The notes under the pieces: generated by a model
What the model was told of the DNA's origin: nothing
Database searches by the model: none
Seen by the model: the letters and a program-made list of their open reading frames with translations, nothing else
Part shown: one piece after another, positions 21,001-34,400 of the stretch
How the letters are laid out: every line of letters begins with the position of its first letter
Numbering within the stretch: the first letter of the stretch is position 1
Program-made: the position numbers and the translations under genes
Source of the DNA: Pycnopodia helianthoides
Taxonomy: Eukaryota; Echinodermata; Asteroidea; Forcipulatida; Asteriidae
Direction of reading: 5' to 3'
DNA: 64,000 nt
Assembly: GCA_032158295.1 (NCBI GenBank)
Contig: CM063244.1
Span: forward strand, 1,349,148 to 1,413,147

Positions 21001-21394
21001 TTAAAGGAAAGGTTTACTTTTGGTAATTTCTCCACAAGTCACATTACATAAAAACTTACTTTGTAAAAAGTACTGGAGAGCTGTTGATATTATAAAAAAT
21101 TGTAAGAAGCGACCCCCTTTGAATTTTTTTTAGGGAAAGAGATAATTTGTTCACCCCCGGCCCCAAATTTGAATCTGAGAAAAACTTCAGGCATGAACCT
21201 TTTATCAGGCATTTGAAAACACACAATTCCAAGCAACACAGGTGTTTTGTTTCTTTCATTATTTCCTTGCAACTTCGATGACCAATTGAGCCCAAATTTT
21301 CAGAGTTTGGTTATTTCTATGCATATGTTGCGATACACTAAGTGAGGACACTGGTCTTTGACAACTAACAAGAGTATATATATCCTGCCTTTAA
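21001..21394. mobile_element. MITE family C3
   Basis: It opens TTAAAGGAAAGGTTTACTTT and closes ATATATCCTGCCTTTAA. The inner blocks AGAGCTGTTGATATTATA and GACCAATTGAGCCCAAATTT are as in 37336-37713. Confidence 0.8.
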
Positions 21395-21552
21395 GTTGTT
21401 GCAGAATTTGAAAGCTCATCACAGGCCCGCACAAGTTCTTTTCCATAAGTTAGCCAAGCACAACCAAGTTATGCTTACCAGAATGAGGTTTCATTTAATT
21501 TTATTTCATTTATTATTCTGGTTGTGAAGCGAAGGACTCTCAGAAAGTGAAC

Positions 21553-21898
21553 TTAAAGGCCATGTACACTAGTGGTAAGATAAAAAAAAAAACCAATGTT
21601 CACAGATTCACACATAACTTACATGATTTAAAGTAAGTAATGGTAGAAAGGGTTCCTTAAAATATTTCTGCCTAAAATGCTATCGTTTCTGAGAAACGAG
21701 TAAAACAATAGTAATTATCGCGCGCGATAATTTGAAAAATCAGAAAACCCATAAGATCTCTTTTCACTGTTTTCTCGTGAATTCGATGACCAATTGAGCT
21801 CAAACTTTCACAGGTTTGTTTGTTCATGCATTATGTTTAATCACACAAAATGTGGACACTGATTTTGAGCTGTTACCAAAAGTGTACAATACCTTTAC
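21553..21898. mobile_element. MITE family C1
   Basis: Near-identical to the other C1 elements. The right end reads CCTTTACT instead of CCTTTAA, so a TTAA target duplication is not preserved here. Confidence 0.88.
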
Positions 21899-22302
21899 TC
21901 AATATACTCGCCAAGAACCCCATGGAGAGAACTTGCAAGAAAGGTTTAAGTTTAAGAAAAACCCGCGGATTATTCCAGTGAAAACCTAACCAATCAGATA
22001 GGGACTGAAAACCCAATCCGTATACTGTGCCCCCAGTGTGATTCAAGTAGGGGTACCAGAGGTGGAAAGCATCCAAATAAAGTTCGCCCGTCAAGCCACT
22101 ATTACTATTATTTCTACTCCGTATTTATCGACCGACTTGCACTCAGTCATGGTGGTTAAAATTTCAATAATTTATGCTATTCCGTAAGAAGCGAGTTGGA
22201 AATGTCTCCATTTATCCACAATTAGTGATATGTCAGTAATACTATAAATACGTGTTGAGTGTCTTGTAACATTTCGAGCAAGTCCATGCAATGGTTTCAA
22301 TG

Positions 22303-22344
22303 CTGGATGGACCCTGGATGGACCCTGGATGGACCCTGGATTGA
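22303..22344. repeat. 11-12-bp tandem repeat
   Basis: CTGGATGGACC is repeated about 3.5 times. Confidence 0.85.
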
Positions 22345-22524
22345 CCAGTATGGTGTTTTGTGTCTGTACACCTCGGGAAGATGCGATTATAAAGTTAGCC
22401 TGAACATCTGCAAGCTTTTGAAGGCGGCAATTATTCTGCAATAGAGGGCGCTATGCAACAACACTGTTGCAATTTCTGGGGTATCCTTTAATTTGTCAGT
22501 GACTTTTTTACTCATTCAAAACTA

Positions 22525-22610
22525 CGGCTTGCGCTTGGGCTCCCTGTTTGAAGCCCCGTAACATAGCAGAGCCAAAGCCGAACTAAGCCGTGGTTTCGAA
22601 AGGGCCGTGG
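22525..22610. repeat. Fragment of MITE family N
   Basis: It shares AAGCCGTGGTTTCGAAAGGG and TACGGCTTG-like ends with the element at 36714-36878. Confidence 0.5.
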
Positions 22611-23371
22611 CCTTATGTTTTACTGCATGCCTGCTGGTCTCGTCTTGGGTTCAATTGGGTCAATTGGGTTGCCTGGAGATGTACAATGATTGGTAAACCT
22701 TAGTGCAGTAATGAGCAGACATTGATATCCACATAAACATGTCCACTCATTGTTATCGATTGAAACAACGAGGCCCAAATTATCGACTGTCACACTTTGA
22801 CTGTCCTATCGGTGCATTGTCCTCTCATGAAGAACATTTAATTGACTGGACTGCTGCTACTTTTGTCCCAAACATTTCGGAGAATACAGACAGACAGCAG
22901 TCGGCGTCGGCGGTACAGAAGCAATATTAGCCAACCTTGTTTACAAAGAAGTAAGATTTCATGTTTTCCGTCAGTCAAAGTACATCTTCCCTGCCTTTAA
23001 CCCACAAGATTGAAGGCTTTGTAATTGTAGTTGCCCTTGTCGATAGTCTACGGATTGACGGCTAATAGACAAGCTGGATGAATTCAAGGAATTGGGTGGT
23101 ACTTTTGTAAGACATTGTAAAAAGTAGTCTCAATGCTTTTAAATATCCAGCTAGTCTGGAGTGGAGCGAATGGCAACATTAGTAGTAGACTAAACTATAG
23201 TGCTGACACATATTATGGATACACCCGGCCCCATGATACCACAACTTTCTGTTCATCGCGTGCATTGCGCATCACCTTAAGAGGGCGCTATCATACACGT
23301 ACTGAAAAGGAATAGTCGTGTAAGTAAGCGATTGGAGAAGATTCTTGTTGCTCGAGAAAGTATCAAACCTT

Positions 23372-23527
23372 AGGCCGTGTCCGAACTGGCAGACACAGCT
23401 ACGGCTAAGGCAAGATTTCCGCGTCATCATTCGTTGAAGTGGTACAATACGCCCTCAGCAAAGCCCTTAGCCACAGTCGTAGCCGTAGGTGTAGGCCCTA
23501 TAGCTGCCACTTTCGATCGGACACTAA
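23372..23527. mobile_element. MITE family M
   Basis: GGCCGTGTCCGAACTGGCAG at the left and CTGCCACTTTCGATCGGACAC-type sequence at the right are inverted. Inside are mirrored CTACGGCTAAGGC and GTCGTAGCCGTAG motifs. Confidence 0.65.
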
Positions 23528-23621
23528 CCATAGTTTCGTCTGTAATCATTTTATTCTTTCCTCCATGCTTGAATCTATAAATTTGTTTCGACTTGGCTCC
23601 CATTAACCCGAGAAGTCGATC

Positions 23622-23930
23622 GCTATAGACCTTTCTTTTGCAACGTCACAGCCCAAGTTTTTGCCAACCAAGGTTGGAAAACTATGGGAAGCCATAATGC
23701 AAAGCACAAACGGATAGCCACAGTTTGTAACAATGTTACACAAATTTTCAAAAATTCTGTTGAATTTGTTAGAAACAAAGCAACCAATCATAAGATGTAT
23801 ATTTTGATTATTGAAAGTTTGCAGAAATTTTGAATTTGGTCACAATATCTGTACCCGAGATTGAATGTTTTGCTGACATTCGGCCCTCCATGCCAACCAG
23901 CGCGGTTTGTTGATCAACAAAAGAAAGGTC
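23622..23930. mobile_element. MITE family H
   Basis: CTATAGACCTTTCTTTTG opens and AAAAGAAAGGTC closes the 309-bp element. Inner AACCAAGGTTGG is palindromic. The second copy at 40424-40734 matches along the whole length. Confidence 0.85.
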
Positions 23931-24399
23931 CTTCCCACCATCATTCCGATGACATTTTTAATAGGCCGAAGACGTATTTTTCCCTCATCGACCTTGTAAT
24001 AACCTCAAACAAGCTTTAGTTTGTGCACTTGACCAGAGAGAAGCTGGGGCAACAATTAACAAGCCTTCAAAAGTGTTTTTGACAATCCTTACTACGGTTT
24101 CACAATAACTCAATCTTTTTTATTCAAGCATCGAACTAAACACGTCAAACGGTTTTACGGCGTTGCCCACGTGGTCAAACGTAAAGAGTCAGCCACTCCA
24201 TCCTGGCCTATTTGTAAATGATGTTTTGGACCGCATGAACACAAACTAATGCAAATGAACTTCAGTACGTCATCACAAGATTAGCCCCTAACCACTGTTT
24301 AGCGTCAATATGTATGCGCGGGTGTCTTAAATTCCGTAAGGAAACCTGTAAAAGAAACATTAAAAAAATCTCTGTTGAAAATTATGCCACGCCCACCTA

Positions 24400-24618
24400 C
24401 TGAACGGCGTTTGTCAACAAAGCGCATGCGCTCATAGAAAAAATAATTAATGTGAAATCCCATCAAAGATGGCGAATGGTCACAATGCACTCTGATGTGT
24501 CTGTCGACAAGCCCAAATTTAACAGGAAACTGGTCATGACAGCGCGAAAATTTGGACCGAGGAAGCAGCACAAGGCACCAAGTTCACTCTGAGGATCCTG
24601 TAGAGTACTGCAGGGACC
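24400..24618 (+). promoter_or_regulatory. CADPS promoter and 5' UTR with NRF-1-like and YY1-like sites
   Basis: GCGCATGCGC at 24422-24431 is the exact core of the NRF-1 binding palindrome, and AAGATGGCG at 24466-24474 is a YY1 consensus. Both lie within 200 bases of the CADPS start codon and no TATA box is evident. This arrangement is common in CpG-type promoters. The start codon context (ACCATGT, A at -3) is good. Site occupancy is inferred. Confidence 0.6.
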
Positions 24619-25419
24619 ATGTTGGACCCATCTTCGAGCGAAGAAGAGTCCGAAAATGACATCTACGACGACGAAACGGATGCGTTGTCCGTGCCGAGTC
24701 AGGCTGGGCTTCGGACCAGCGCGTCCAGCAATGACAGCCTGCAGACCAGCGGTGCTGTTCCCGGGGCGGGCGGCCACCGAGCGTCCGTCGTACGACCAGC
24801 AAGTCCCAGTCCCTCCTTGATTAGTGAGAAGGAGAGGGAAGAAACAGAGAGATTACAGAGGGAAGAAGAAGAACACAAGAAAAGACTGCAGCTGTATGTC
24901 TTTGTGATGCGATGTATCGCCTACCCCTTCAACGCCAAGCAGCCGACCGACATGGCGAGACGGCAGACCAAAGTGACCCGCCAACAGCTGACAACAATCA
25001 AAGAACGATTCCAATCTTTCATCAACGGTGAGACTCAAATAGTGGCCGATGAGGCTTTCTGTAACGCCGTTCAGAACTACTTCCAGGTGTTCCTGAAGAG
25101 CGACCGGGTCCTGAAGATGGTCCTGAGCGGGGGGTGTTCCTCCCACGATTTCCGGGAGGTGTTCAAGAACAATGTAGAGAAGCGAGTCCGGAGTCTACCA
25201 GAGATTGATGGGCTGAGTAAGGAGACGGTGCTGAGCTCGTGGATGGCTAAGTTTGATGCCATCTACCGCGGGGAGGAAGACCCGAGGAAGCAGCCGCAGA
25301 GATTGTCAACGGCAGCTGCATCTGAGCTTATCCTCAGTAAGGAACAGTTGTACGATATGTTCCAGAACATCTTAGGAATCAAGAAGTTTGAGCACCAGCT
25401 ATTGTACAATGCATGTCAG
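24619..25419 (+). CDS. CADPS: CADPS exon 1 (267 codons, with start)
   Basis: It starts [14 protein letters not shown], the conserved acidic N-terminus. Residues 25-70 are a Ser/Gly/Pro-rich linker ending [12 protein letters not shown]. Residues 71-90 are a charged coiled-coil-like helix. Residues 88-116 ([20 protein letters not shown] and following) are nearly invariant in the family. Residues 137-150 ([15 protein letters not shown]) and 187-222 ([20 protein letters not shown] and following) are also family hallmarks. It ends LLYNACQ at the donor CAG|GTGAGA, phase 0. The ATG is chosen because the residues after it match vertebrate CAPS from the first codon. Confidence 0.97.
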
Positions 25420-28400
25420 GTGAGAACTGTGTGGCGTGTACATGTGCGTCAGTGTTGCATGAGAAATACAGATTTCCCTATACAAACCGTCAGTCTTAGC
25501 CTTAATAATAATAAGAAGAAAAAAACAAAACAGATAACGACCTAGTTAAGGTCAAGTTGAATTTTTTCACATCTGCATTTGGACTGTGACTTAGCTACAT
25601 CCGAGTACATCATTAAAACCTTTCTGTGAACAAACATCAATTTTTGACGTGTCTTGGCCGAGAGCGGTTAAGAGCACTGGACTCTAGCTCCGGTGTTTCT
25701 GATCAGCAGGGTGTGGGTTCGAGCCCCGGTTATGGTGCTTGTGTGCTTGAACAATATACTTTACCTAATTGCTTTAGCCATTGGTTGGGACATTAAGCCA
25801 TAGGTCTTGTGTGCTACACTAGTACTACTGACTGTAGTATAGGGTAGGATTGGTACTGGTAGTGCACAAAAGAACCCAGAACACTTCATTGTGGAAGAGT
25901 AGGGGTTAACCGCGGTGTTTCTGGTTCACATGGCAAGCACTTTTGTTTACAAACTACAGGTTATTTCAGGCTTTTTTTCAAACAACTTCACACTTGTTTT
26001 GTAATTGTACATGTAGTAAGTTGTGTTGTCTGCCATTTCCATCGTTTATGTAGTGTTTTTCAATGTTTCGTGCCTTTCCAATGGCTTTAAGAAGTTACAC
26101 AGGATAGGAGTGCTAGGAGGAAAAATACAGACAAGGATTGCTCAAATACCCAAATCTGAATTGAATGTTTCAATTATGGAAGTTGGGGTTGTACAACCAA
26201 GCCTCTATTACTTAGTCATGTCATCATCAACATTCGTCTGGGGATTCCCACCATCAGGCCTGGAATTACATCTTTGAGAGAGCAAGGCCATTGTCATTTT
26301 TGCAAAGGTCACTTCCATTGGAAAATTTTAAAGTCTGGAGTATAGATGGGAAACTCTTTTGAAGGGGCCCCAAGACCCGAGCAACATAGTGGCCTGTGGC
26401 CTATGCGTTGTAGCACTCGGCACTAATGCTAAAAATAGAAGCTGAAAATGGTGACATCATGCTAGTACCCGGCTCTCAGACAACTTGTCAAATTTCCCTG
26501 ACGTACATGTTCAAAAACTCCAAGCCATTTTCAGTGTTTGACTGTCAGTGTGGTGCTGTACTACTACGGTCTGGCGGGCTGATGCGGTGATCGCGTGAGT
26601 GTGGAGTTACATGTTGTGTAGAGTGCTATTCCAGACCTGCACTCAGTCATACATGAAATCATCTATAAAAAAAATGTATGCAGTTAAATGGTTTCAAATG
26701 ATTGATCAACTCACTTGAAGATTACTGAGAGGAGTTGGAGGCAACCTTGTTCTCAGTGGTTGGAGGCAACCTTGTTCTCAGTGGTGTCGTGTTCATTCTT
26801 GCCGTGCCATTTTTCGGAGAATGCCTTGCTGGATCATAAACCCTGGAAATGTGGCTTTGAAATTTATCCATATAATTATTGGATATTATAATAAGTCCTG
26901 TGGTTGATCCATTCTGTGTTAGAGGCGTACGTGGAACACGCGATCAAAAGAGGCATCAAGTCATAGAGCAACTGGTCCCCTCTCATTCATCTTTGATCTT
27001 GTGACATGTCTAACTGTAAATTCAGTTTAGGTTGACCGTGTAAAAACATGATTCATTTGAAGGGGATTGTGTCAAAAAACTTGTATTTGACACATGCGAA
27101 CTATGTGCCCTACAAACGCTCAAAACTGTTTAACAAGCGTGCGCACAGAGTGGTCACTTTTGGGTAGCCAATTGTTTTTCCGCGATGTTTTTCAGTGCAT
27201 CGCTTCCAGGGGATAGTGACGATCGAGGCTGAGTGGGATGGTTTTACAGTCCATTGCTGTGGAGTACATGCTGTGGCAAACATCAAACGCAGACAACAAA
27301 GGAATCAAAAAGCACAATTGTGTACATGGTTGGAATAGAACACTTGGTATTTTTTATCATTTCGTACATGTACATGTACAGTAACTCAATAATAACAATA
27401 ACTTTCGATTTATATCGCGCATAATAATTAATACTTAATTCTCTATGCACTTTACAATCAACATTCAGTATTTTCCTGCAAGGTACATGTATTGTGGAGC
27501 TACGTTTTGAAGTATGAGACCTATTCCTTTACATAGCACCATGTGATGGCTTACAAGGTGCTCAAAGCATCTACGCACATTGCAGTGGTAATGCATGCAC
27601 AGTACAGTACATGAACAGTGTACCTAATGTATACATTAGATGTACATGTATGTACATGTACATGTGTTATTGCAGTCTAAATGTGTCATGTGATTGTGAT
27701 GTTCAAGTGTTGATGTAATGCTTACTATTTTGTAGTTCAGTAACGGATAACGGTGTAAAACCAGAGTTGCTGGTAGAAGCGTGTATGCACCCTGTGTTAT
27801 TCTGTTAGTATTCAATCTCTTGTTATCGATGGGCCTACACATTTGCATGTCACCAATAAAGGGGTGTTTATTCCCATTCTGGTTCATTCTGATTCAACAT
27901 TCTGACTCTGATTGAAAACCAACAAAATTTATACAAAAGTAATGTTTCCCCATCTGTTTTCTGAAAATAAATCTGCGTTTGTGAAAGATACATGTACTTA
28001 TAATGCAAGGAGTTTCTGCATATACATGTCACATGCTCTTTGTACAGTCTGTGAAAAATTGCTCCAGCCAAGATCTCGATAAGGGCAAGTCCAAAGTAAG
28101 TGTTCCCTGTGAACATGTAACGGATCACGTTTTTACACAAAAACACTACAAACATTCAAGCATGATGCTTCGTTTTGAAAAGGCAAGGACACCAAGGCGT
28201 TTTCTCCTGTAAGTGTAAATTAGTCTGTGAGGAAATCGTCAAATTATTGGTAACATTTCAAGGGGACACCGGGGCCAATGACTGGGGGAAATGGAGGCAA
28301 TTGTCTCCGTTGCCCCTGGTGATGTGTCTGGCCTGTACACTGTAATCATGCTAAGGATGAATAACACATGAACTCTTGCAACATACCAGGTAATTGCCAT

Positions 28401-31400
28401 TGTCTACGCACATCACCGATAACAATGGAATTTTACCTGGTAAGTCTGCTGCAACCTAGCGTCCCAAAAGTCCCCCATTGCTTTACTGGTAGAGGTTTTC
28501 ACTTCTTGGACTTGCCCATTACACTGATAGGGTGTCAACGTTTGCTGTCTAGGGGTGTAGTCTCTAGGGGTGTGTAGTCCACAACATCGGTAAGATTGAA
28601 AACAAATTTATGTTTTCACAGATGTTCACAGATTTGCACATTGATTTATACATGGTATAAAGATGGTGGAAAAGTTGGCTTGAAATATTTTTGCAGGAAA
28701 TGCTATTATAATTATTGAGAAAATTAGCAAAACGATTAGATTTGATCTCCCGAGTCCAAAACCTGATGTTTGAAAACAGTGAAAATGTACGTTTGTTTAG
28801 CATAAACTTTCCTAGGGTTGTTATTTGATGTACAAGTGCGGACACTGGCCTTCCACAGCTACCAAAGTTGTCCAAGTGCAGTTAAAAGCAAAATCGTGCA
28901 TCCAGATTGTTCACTTCTAATATTTATTACATGTAGGCTAAATAACAGATGAAGCAAAGCATCCAACTTCACAAATGGGGCATTTCAAAAGATGCCCGTA
29001 TACCCCTCTGGCGATACACATTTGTACACCACACTCCCTCCCTTCAACACCCATCTCCTAATGGTGACTTTGGTATTAGGCAAACAATGGCTACTATGTC
29101 ATTTAAACAGCTCTTGTTGGGTTAGAATGGTGACCTTCGTCTCAAAGTAAATGTCGTACTTGACAACCCTAGAATGTGAGGGAACATTAAATCTGCATTT
29201 TTCTTGACATCGTTGTTTACATACTTTTTTACCCTGATAAGATAACAACATGTACACATTCTCTTGAAGGATGTGTTCATTTACTACACGGTAGAATTTA
29301 CTGACTGCCATATTGTTTCTGCTTAGTTCCCTGACACATGCTTAATATCAATACTGACTTCTTACTCTTGTTGTAGAAGGGTCCAGACTATTTTTTCTTC
29401 CAGTCTCAGTTTGGTAATACATTGGTTTAAAAACAGGAGAAATAACAAGATGTCTACACCATGGTCTGGCATGGTAACCAACTCGATATATTTTCTGCCA
29501 CTACGAGTATACTCGTAGAGAATGAAAGGGCTTTGTATTGTTATTTGAATACACTGGCATCACTGAGCACGCAACACATACGCTTCTGGCAGTGGTGAGG
29601 ACATGCATGCCAAGAATTTGTATGTACAAACTTTTTTTTAGTACCTATTTGGTAGGCGCGCATTCGCAATGCACTTGGCAAATGGGAACGCCCTACGAAT
29701 CTATGACCGGCAGTCAACGTGTTTTGGTGTGCATCCATTAAAACAAAAATAATCTTCATCCCCTATGCAAATTTAACATACTACCCAATATTATTTAGGG
29801 CAAAGTACATGTAAAGTGTACATAAATGTACAGCATGTTACACAATGAATAATTTTGTACAGCAATTTCACATTTAAGAAAAGATTTTGACTGATATTTG
29901 CACCCCAAATGCTAATTAGTTGAGTGGCATTATGCTATGATAGTTTTACAAGGGAAATCGTGCCGTGATGTGCCTTTCATTGCATCAGAATAAATGGAAG
30001 ATTGACAGCACAACAAGACATTGCATGACATTTCCTCGCCGAATGTCAAAGGTAATTTCCTCCGGAGAAAAGAGATCTTCCATTTGAAAATCAGCGAGTG
30101 GATGGGGAACATTGTCAAGAGGTAACCGAAGCCAAGAATATCCCGGAACATAACAGACACATCGTCCTAAGTTGCTAAAGGTTCCAGTCACAAGATGATT
30201 TCGCACACACCTTTTTTTTAATAGTCGAAAACTTGCAGAAGATGTTGCTGTAATAATAATAATATGACACTTGTAAAGCGCAACATATCCACCTAACAAG
30301 TAGGCCCTCAAGGCGTGACAATAAAGAACAATTTACAGGAAAAAAGAAAGAAAAAAAAAAAAACTCCCAAAAAATTTCTCAATTGTTGAGAAAATCTCAC
30401 CAACGTTGTTTTGTTTCCTTCGCGCGAAAAGGGCTTTGAATTTAAGGCCTGTGGCATCCCAGAATCCACCCAGTGCAGTTGTAGTCTGTACTGTTTTTTT
30501 TGTTCCATATATCTAAAATGGATTGCACGCGAGCTATCATTCCATTATTCATCACCCTGTAAACGACGTCAACAAACGAATTGAACAACTTTTGTGCTGC
30601 CGGGTCCACTTGATCACACTGGCAACCAATAAAAAAACTGTATTAAGGTTGTGGCTCGGTGGATCTCTTTATGTAAACCGAACCAGCAACTGAAATAAAT
30701 GATCGGTTGTAAATGCGCGCGTGCACCCCTGGATTATATAAATAATAAAAAAAAATATTGAAAACCCAGGCCTGATCATCGCGGGATTTACGCTGTTTAA
30801 CTGTCACAACTACGATACGGCGTGATGAGAGCGGTATATAATACCGAATGAGACTAACGAAACACAAACCCGCATTCTATGCATACGTGTCAAGTAATCC
30901 AGATTGCTGTAATCTTCGGACCAGCCTACTCTGCCCCGTGGTGTATTTTAGTGCATACAGTTTACATTAGTCAATACCAATGATAGTCAAATCGAATGAG
31001 TTGGGTCTGGTTAAATATATATTCACGTTTACACAGGAGTATGAAGTCTGAAAATGTCAAAGTGCCTCGTACCCTGCAGATGAAAGCAACCATGTGGAAA
31101 TGGTGAGCTGTTTTTAAGCAGTGGGCATGGTGGCCATTTGATTGATTCATTGACCCTTAGGAGTTATTGAAATCAAATTGAAATACTTACGTACGTATTT
31201 ATTATTTATATGCAATATATCGTGTTCATCGGTAAGTCTGCTTTAAAACAAACAGTTCCTTATTTGTTTAGTTGATATACAAAGTATTCCTTTAAATGTA
31301 ATTATAAGAGCTAATTCTATTTTCTCTTATGTAATAGGAATACATGGTTGATATTTTTGATACCCTTTTCAAATTTTTTACAAATTTTATGGCGGTGTCC

Positions 31401-34400
31401 ATTTTGGATTTGTACCTATCTCAGGATGTCCCTGAATTGTCAAACTGTCTGGATTCCTTTCGTTTAAAGGGGCGCTGTCGTCGTGATCACAGCGAGTCTG
31501 TTGCCAGACATTAAATTCTGAACTCTCACCCAGTAACTGCACACACGCGCACGATAAAAACGACAGCGCCCTTTAAAGCTTTTGTTTGTGATGTGACGGT
31601 CAACTGGGTGAGAACTGGGTGAGAGTTCATGTTTCCATGGCCAGCTACAAGCAGACTATGATCACGATGACAGTGCCCCTTTAATGACAATGGGTTGAAT
31701 GTATACACTGCTTGTTTGTTGACCCGGTGGCGACCTCGCCCTTGACCTGCCAAAACATCGGATGACCTGGATTCATGTTGTTGAAGCCCTCAGGTTTAGT
31801 GGGTAGACACTGGGGGGGGGGGGGACTCTCAAATTCTTCAAAAAATGGTTAAAATTTTAAAAAAATGACTAGTGTAGTATCTTGCCTGCCAGGAGGTGCC
31901 CTGGAATGTACAAGGTCACTTTTTATTTTTAATTAAACGGTTACACGGTCTATATTTGGCATTTGTTCCTCAAACTGATGACTGACCTCAGTGCTCAGAG
32001 ATACCTAGGGATAATGTACACGCCTGGTTTGACTCATCATCATAATCCATGGTTGCCAGGTATCCGTGGGATTAGCCTACTCTTAATGTACCATTTATCA
32101 TTAGCTGCAAAGCCGGCCATCTTCTCATCTTAAAGATGTAGGCCTGTAAAATGTACACGCTCACACAGGCTTGGTACTCTGCTCTTGTGTGGGCAGAAGA
32201 CAGGCTTTCCCATGGTGAAGGGCACTTTGAAACGTCTGCTGGAATATTTTAAAGGACACCGAGGCAGTAAGCACTGACCACGAGGGCATCTATAGAGGCA
32301 ATTGCTCCAGTGTCCTCCATGTACATTGTACACAGACCTGATACCTCCTTGTAAGGTCAAGGCAAGCTCCTTTTTATCACTCCATGGTGAAGGATACACC
32401 ATAAGGTGGGAAATTATTGTAAACGTCGTGAAGTGCTGCGGCCAGAGATGTGGATGGATTCGACGTTCTTGTAAAAATATCGTGACGGGTTTTTGCTGTT
32501 TTCTTAGCAAGTAGACGCTGTATTCAGCTGAAAACTGAAACTTTCACATGTGACTTTCGTCGTATCTTTTTGGGGGTAATTTTGCATAAAAATAAGCATT
32601 ACGTTTACAAAAACCAACCTATGGCCCTACCTTTAATGACATTTCAGGTCTGTGTGTCAATTCATGTACATTGTACAGTATGTATCCTGTAATTGCATGC
32701 ATTACAAAGATCAGAGATAAGGCCAGGGATATCTTCTTTGCTTCAGTGCTAATTTGCATTTTACAAAAGGATTTTTCAATCAGAAGTATTTTAGAGTGAT
32801 CGGGGGGAAAATGGCCCCCGTGGAATTGAAATCCTGCGAAGGAGATGGGATTTTTTTAAAAGGGTTTTTGGAGACCCTGACAGGAAGAGGTGGTTTTGGT
32901 ATTTAACAATAACATCTAAATATTGAAATCAGTCAGTGTCAACCATTAATGACCTAGCTCACCTGACGACATCGCCACAATAGATGATAATGATGATGAT
33001 GATTCACAGCATTTGTATGGTGCCATACATGTAATCTGTTTCAGAAGCGTTCAAAGGCGCGAAACATTAGTTATTTTCCTGCAAGGTACATGTATTGTGG
33101 AGCTACGTTTTTTTTAGTATTAGACCTATGTAGCACCATGCTATATATGTGTAGCTACATTTTGAAGTATGAGACCTATTCCTTTACACAGCACCATGTA
33201 ATGGTTTACAAGGTGCTGTGGCGCAATATGCTGCCAATCAAACCAGGAACACCGGGGCAAACCACTTCTCTTTTTGATAAGTGCACTGGGTTCTTTTACA
33301 TGCATTACACAACACACGGGACCAACGGCTGTACGTCCCATGCGAAGGACGCAGCAATAATGGTTAAAGTGTCTTGCGGACACAAGTGTCACGACCGGGA
33401 CTGGAACCCACACTCTGCTGAACAGAAACACCAGAGCTTGAGTCCAGTGCTCTTATCCGCTCTTCATTGATATAAACAAACCGTGCTGGTTGGCATGGGC
33501 GACCGAATGTTAGCAAAACATTCAGACCTCGTTTGTGCAGTTTTCACGAATAGACAATTGTATTAAACAGTTAGTTACTCATTAATTAAACTTACTTTAA
33601 TAATAATAGCAACAGATTTGCATGATATAAGATCTCCGCTTTCATGCTTGGTAAAATGGCCAAGTTTGATTGGCAAACAGTCCCCGAACAATGATTTCAA
33701 AAACAGTCTAACTTTAAACGCAGCGTTCTCCAAACATAAAAGTTTTGATGCAGGGACTAAACTGTCTCTTCATGAAAACATTGACGACAAGTAATAAGTC
33801 TTAAATGTAAAGCAGATGTTGTCTTCGCTCAAGGGAACTTCCACTCCCCCCACCTCCTTTGGGATATTTAATATCCACATTGGGACCAAAGGGTATGAAT
33901 CAAAGTAGAAGTATCTCCCAAATGGGCTAGTTTATCTGTCAATGATCCAGTGAGGTAGCGTAACTGACCCAGCTCAATCACGCCATGAGTGATATAGTAA
34001 TTAATCCAATATAAGGTGAAGCTTCTAGTGAACTATCCCTTGCCGGAAGCCTTGTCTCACATGAGAGCTTTTGATGAATCGCATGAAACGCAAAGTTGGA
34101 CGGGCGTCAACTGTATGCTTAGTAATAAGAAGTAAACATTTGAACACATTAGAAGAGAACAATGACATTTATTTGTATATAAATGTATGCATGTAATGTT
34201 TCAAGAGGGGCTCCAAGGTCAAATTAGCGTAACATTTAGGCCTACTATGTACAAATGTTTCAATTTTCAAAATACAAGTTTAAAGAGGGGAGGTCGAGTT
34301 CAGTTTTGTGATGCAATCATTTCCTTAAAAGATAGAGTCCTTTTTATGAAAACTGTCCTCTGTAGATTGGGGAATGATTGCAAAGCAAAACTGAACTTGA

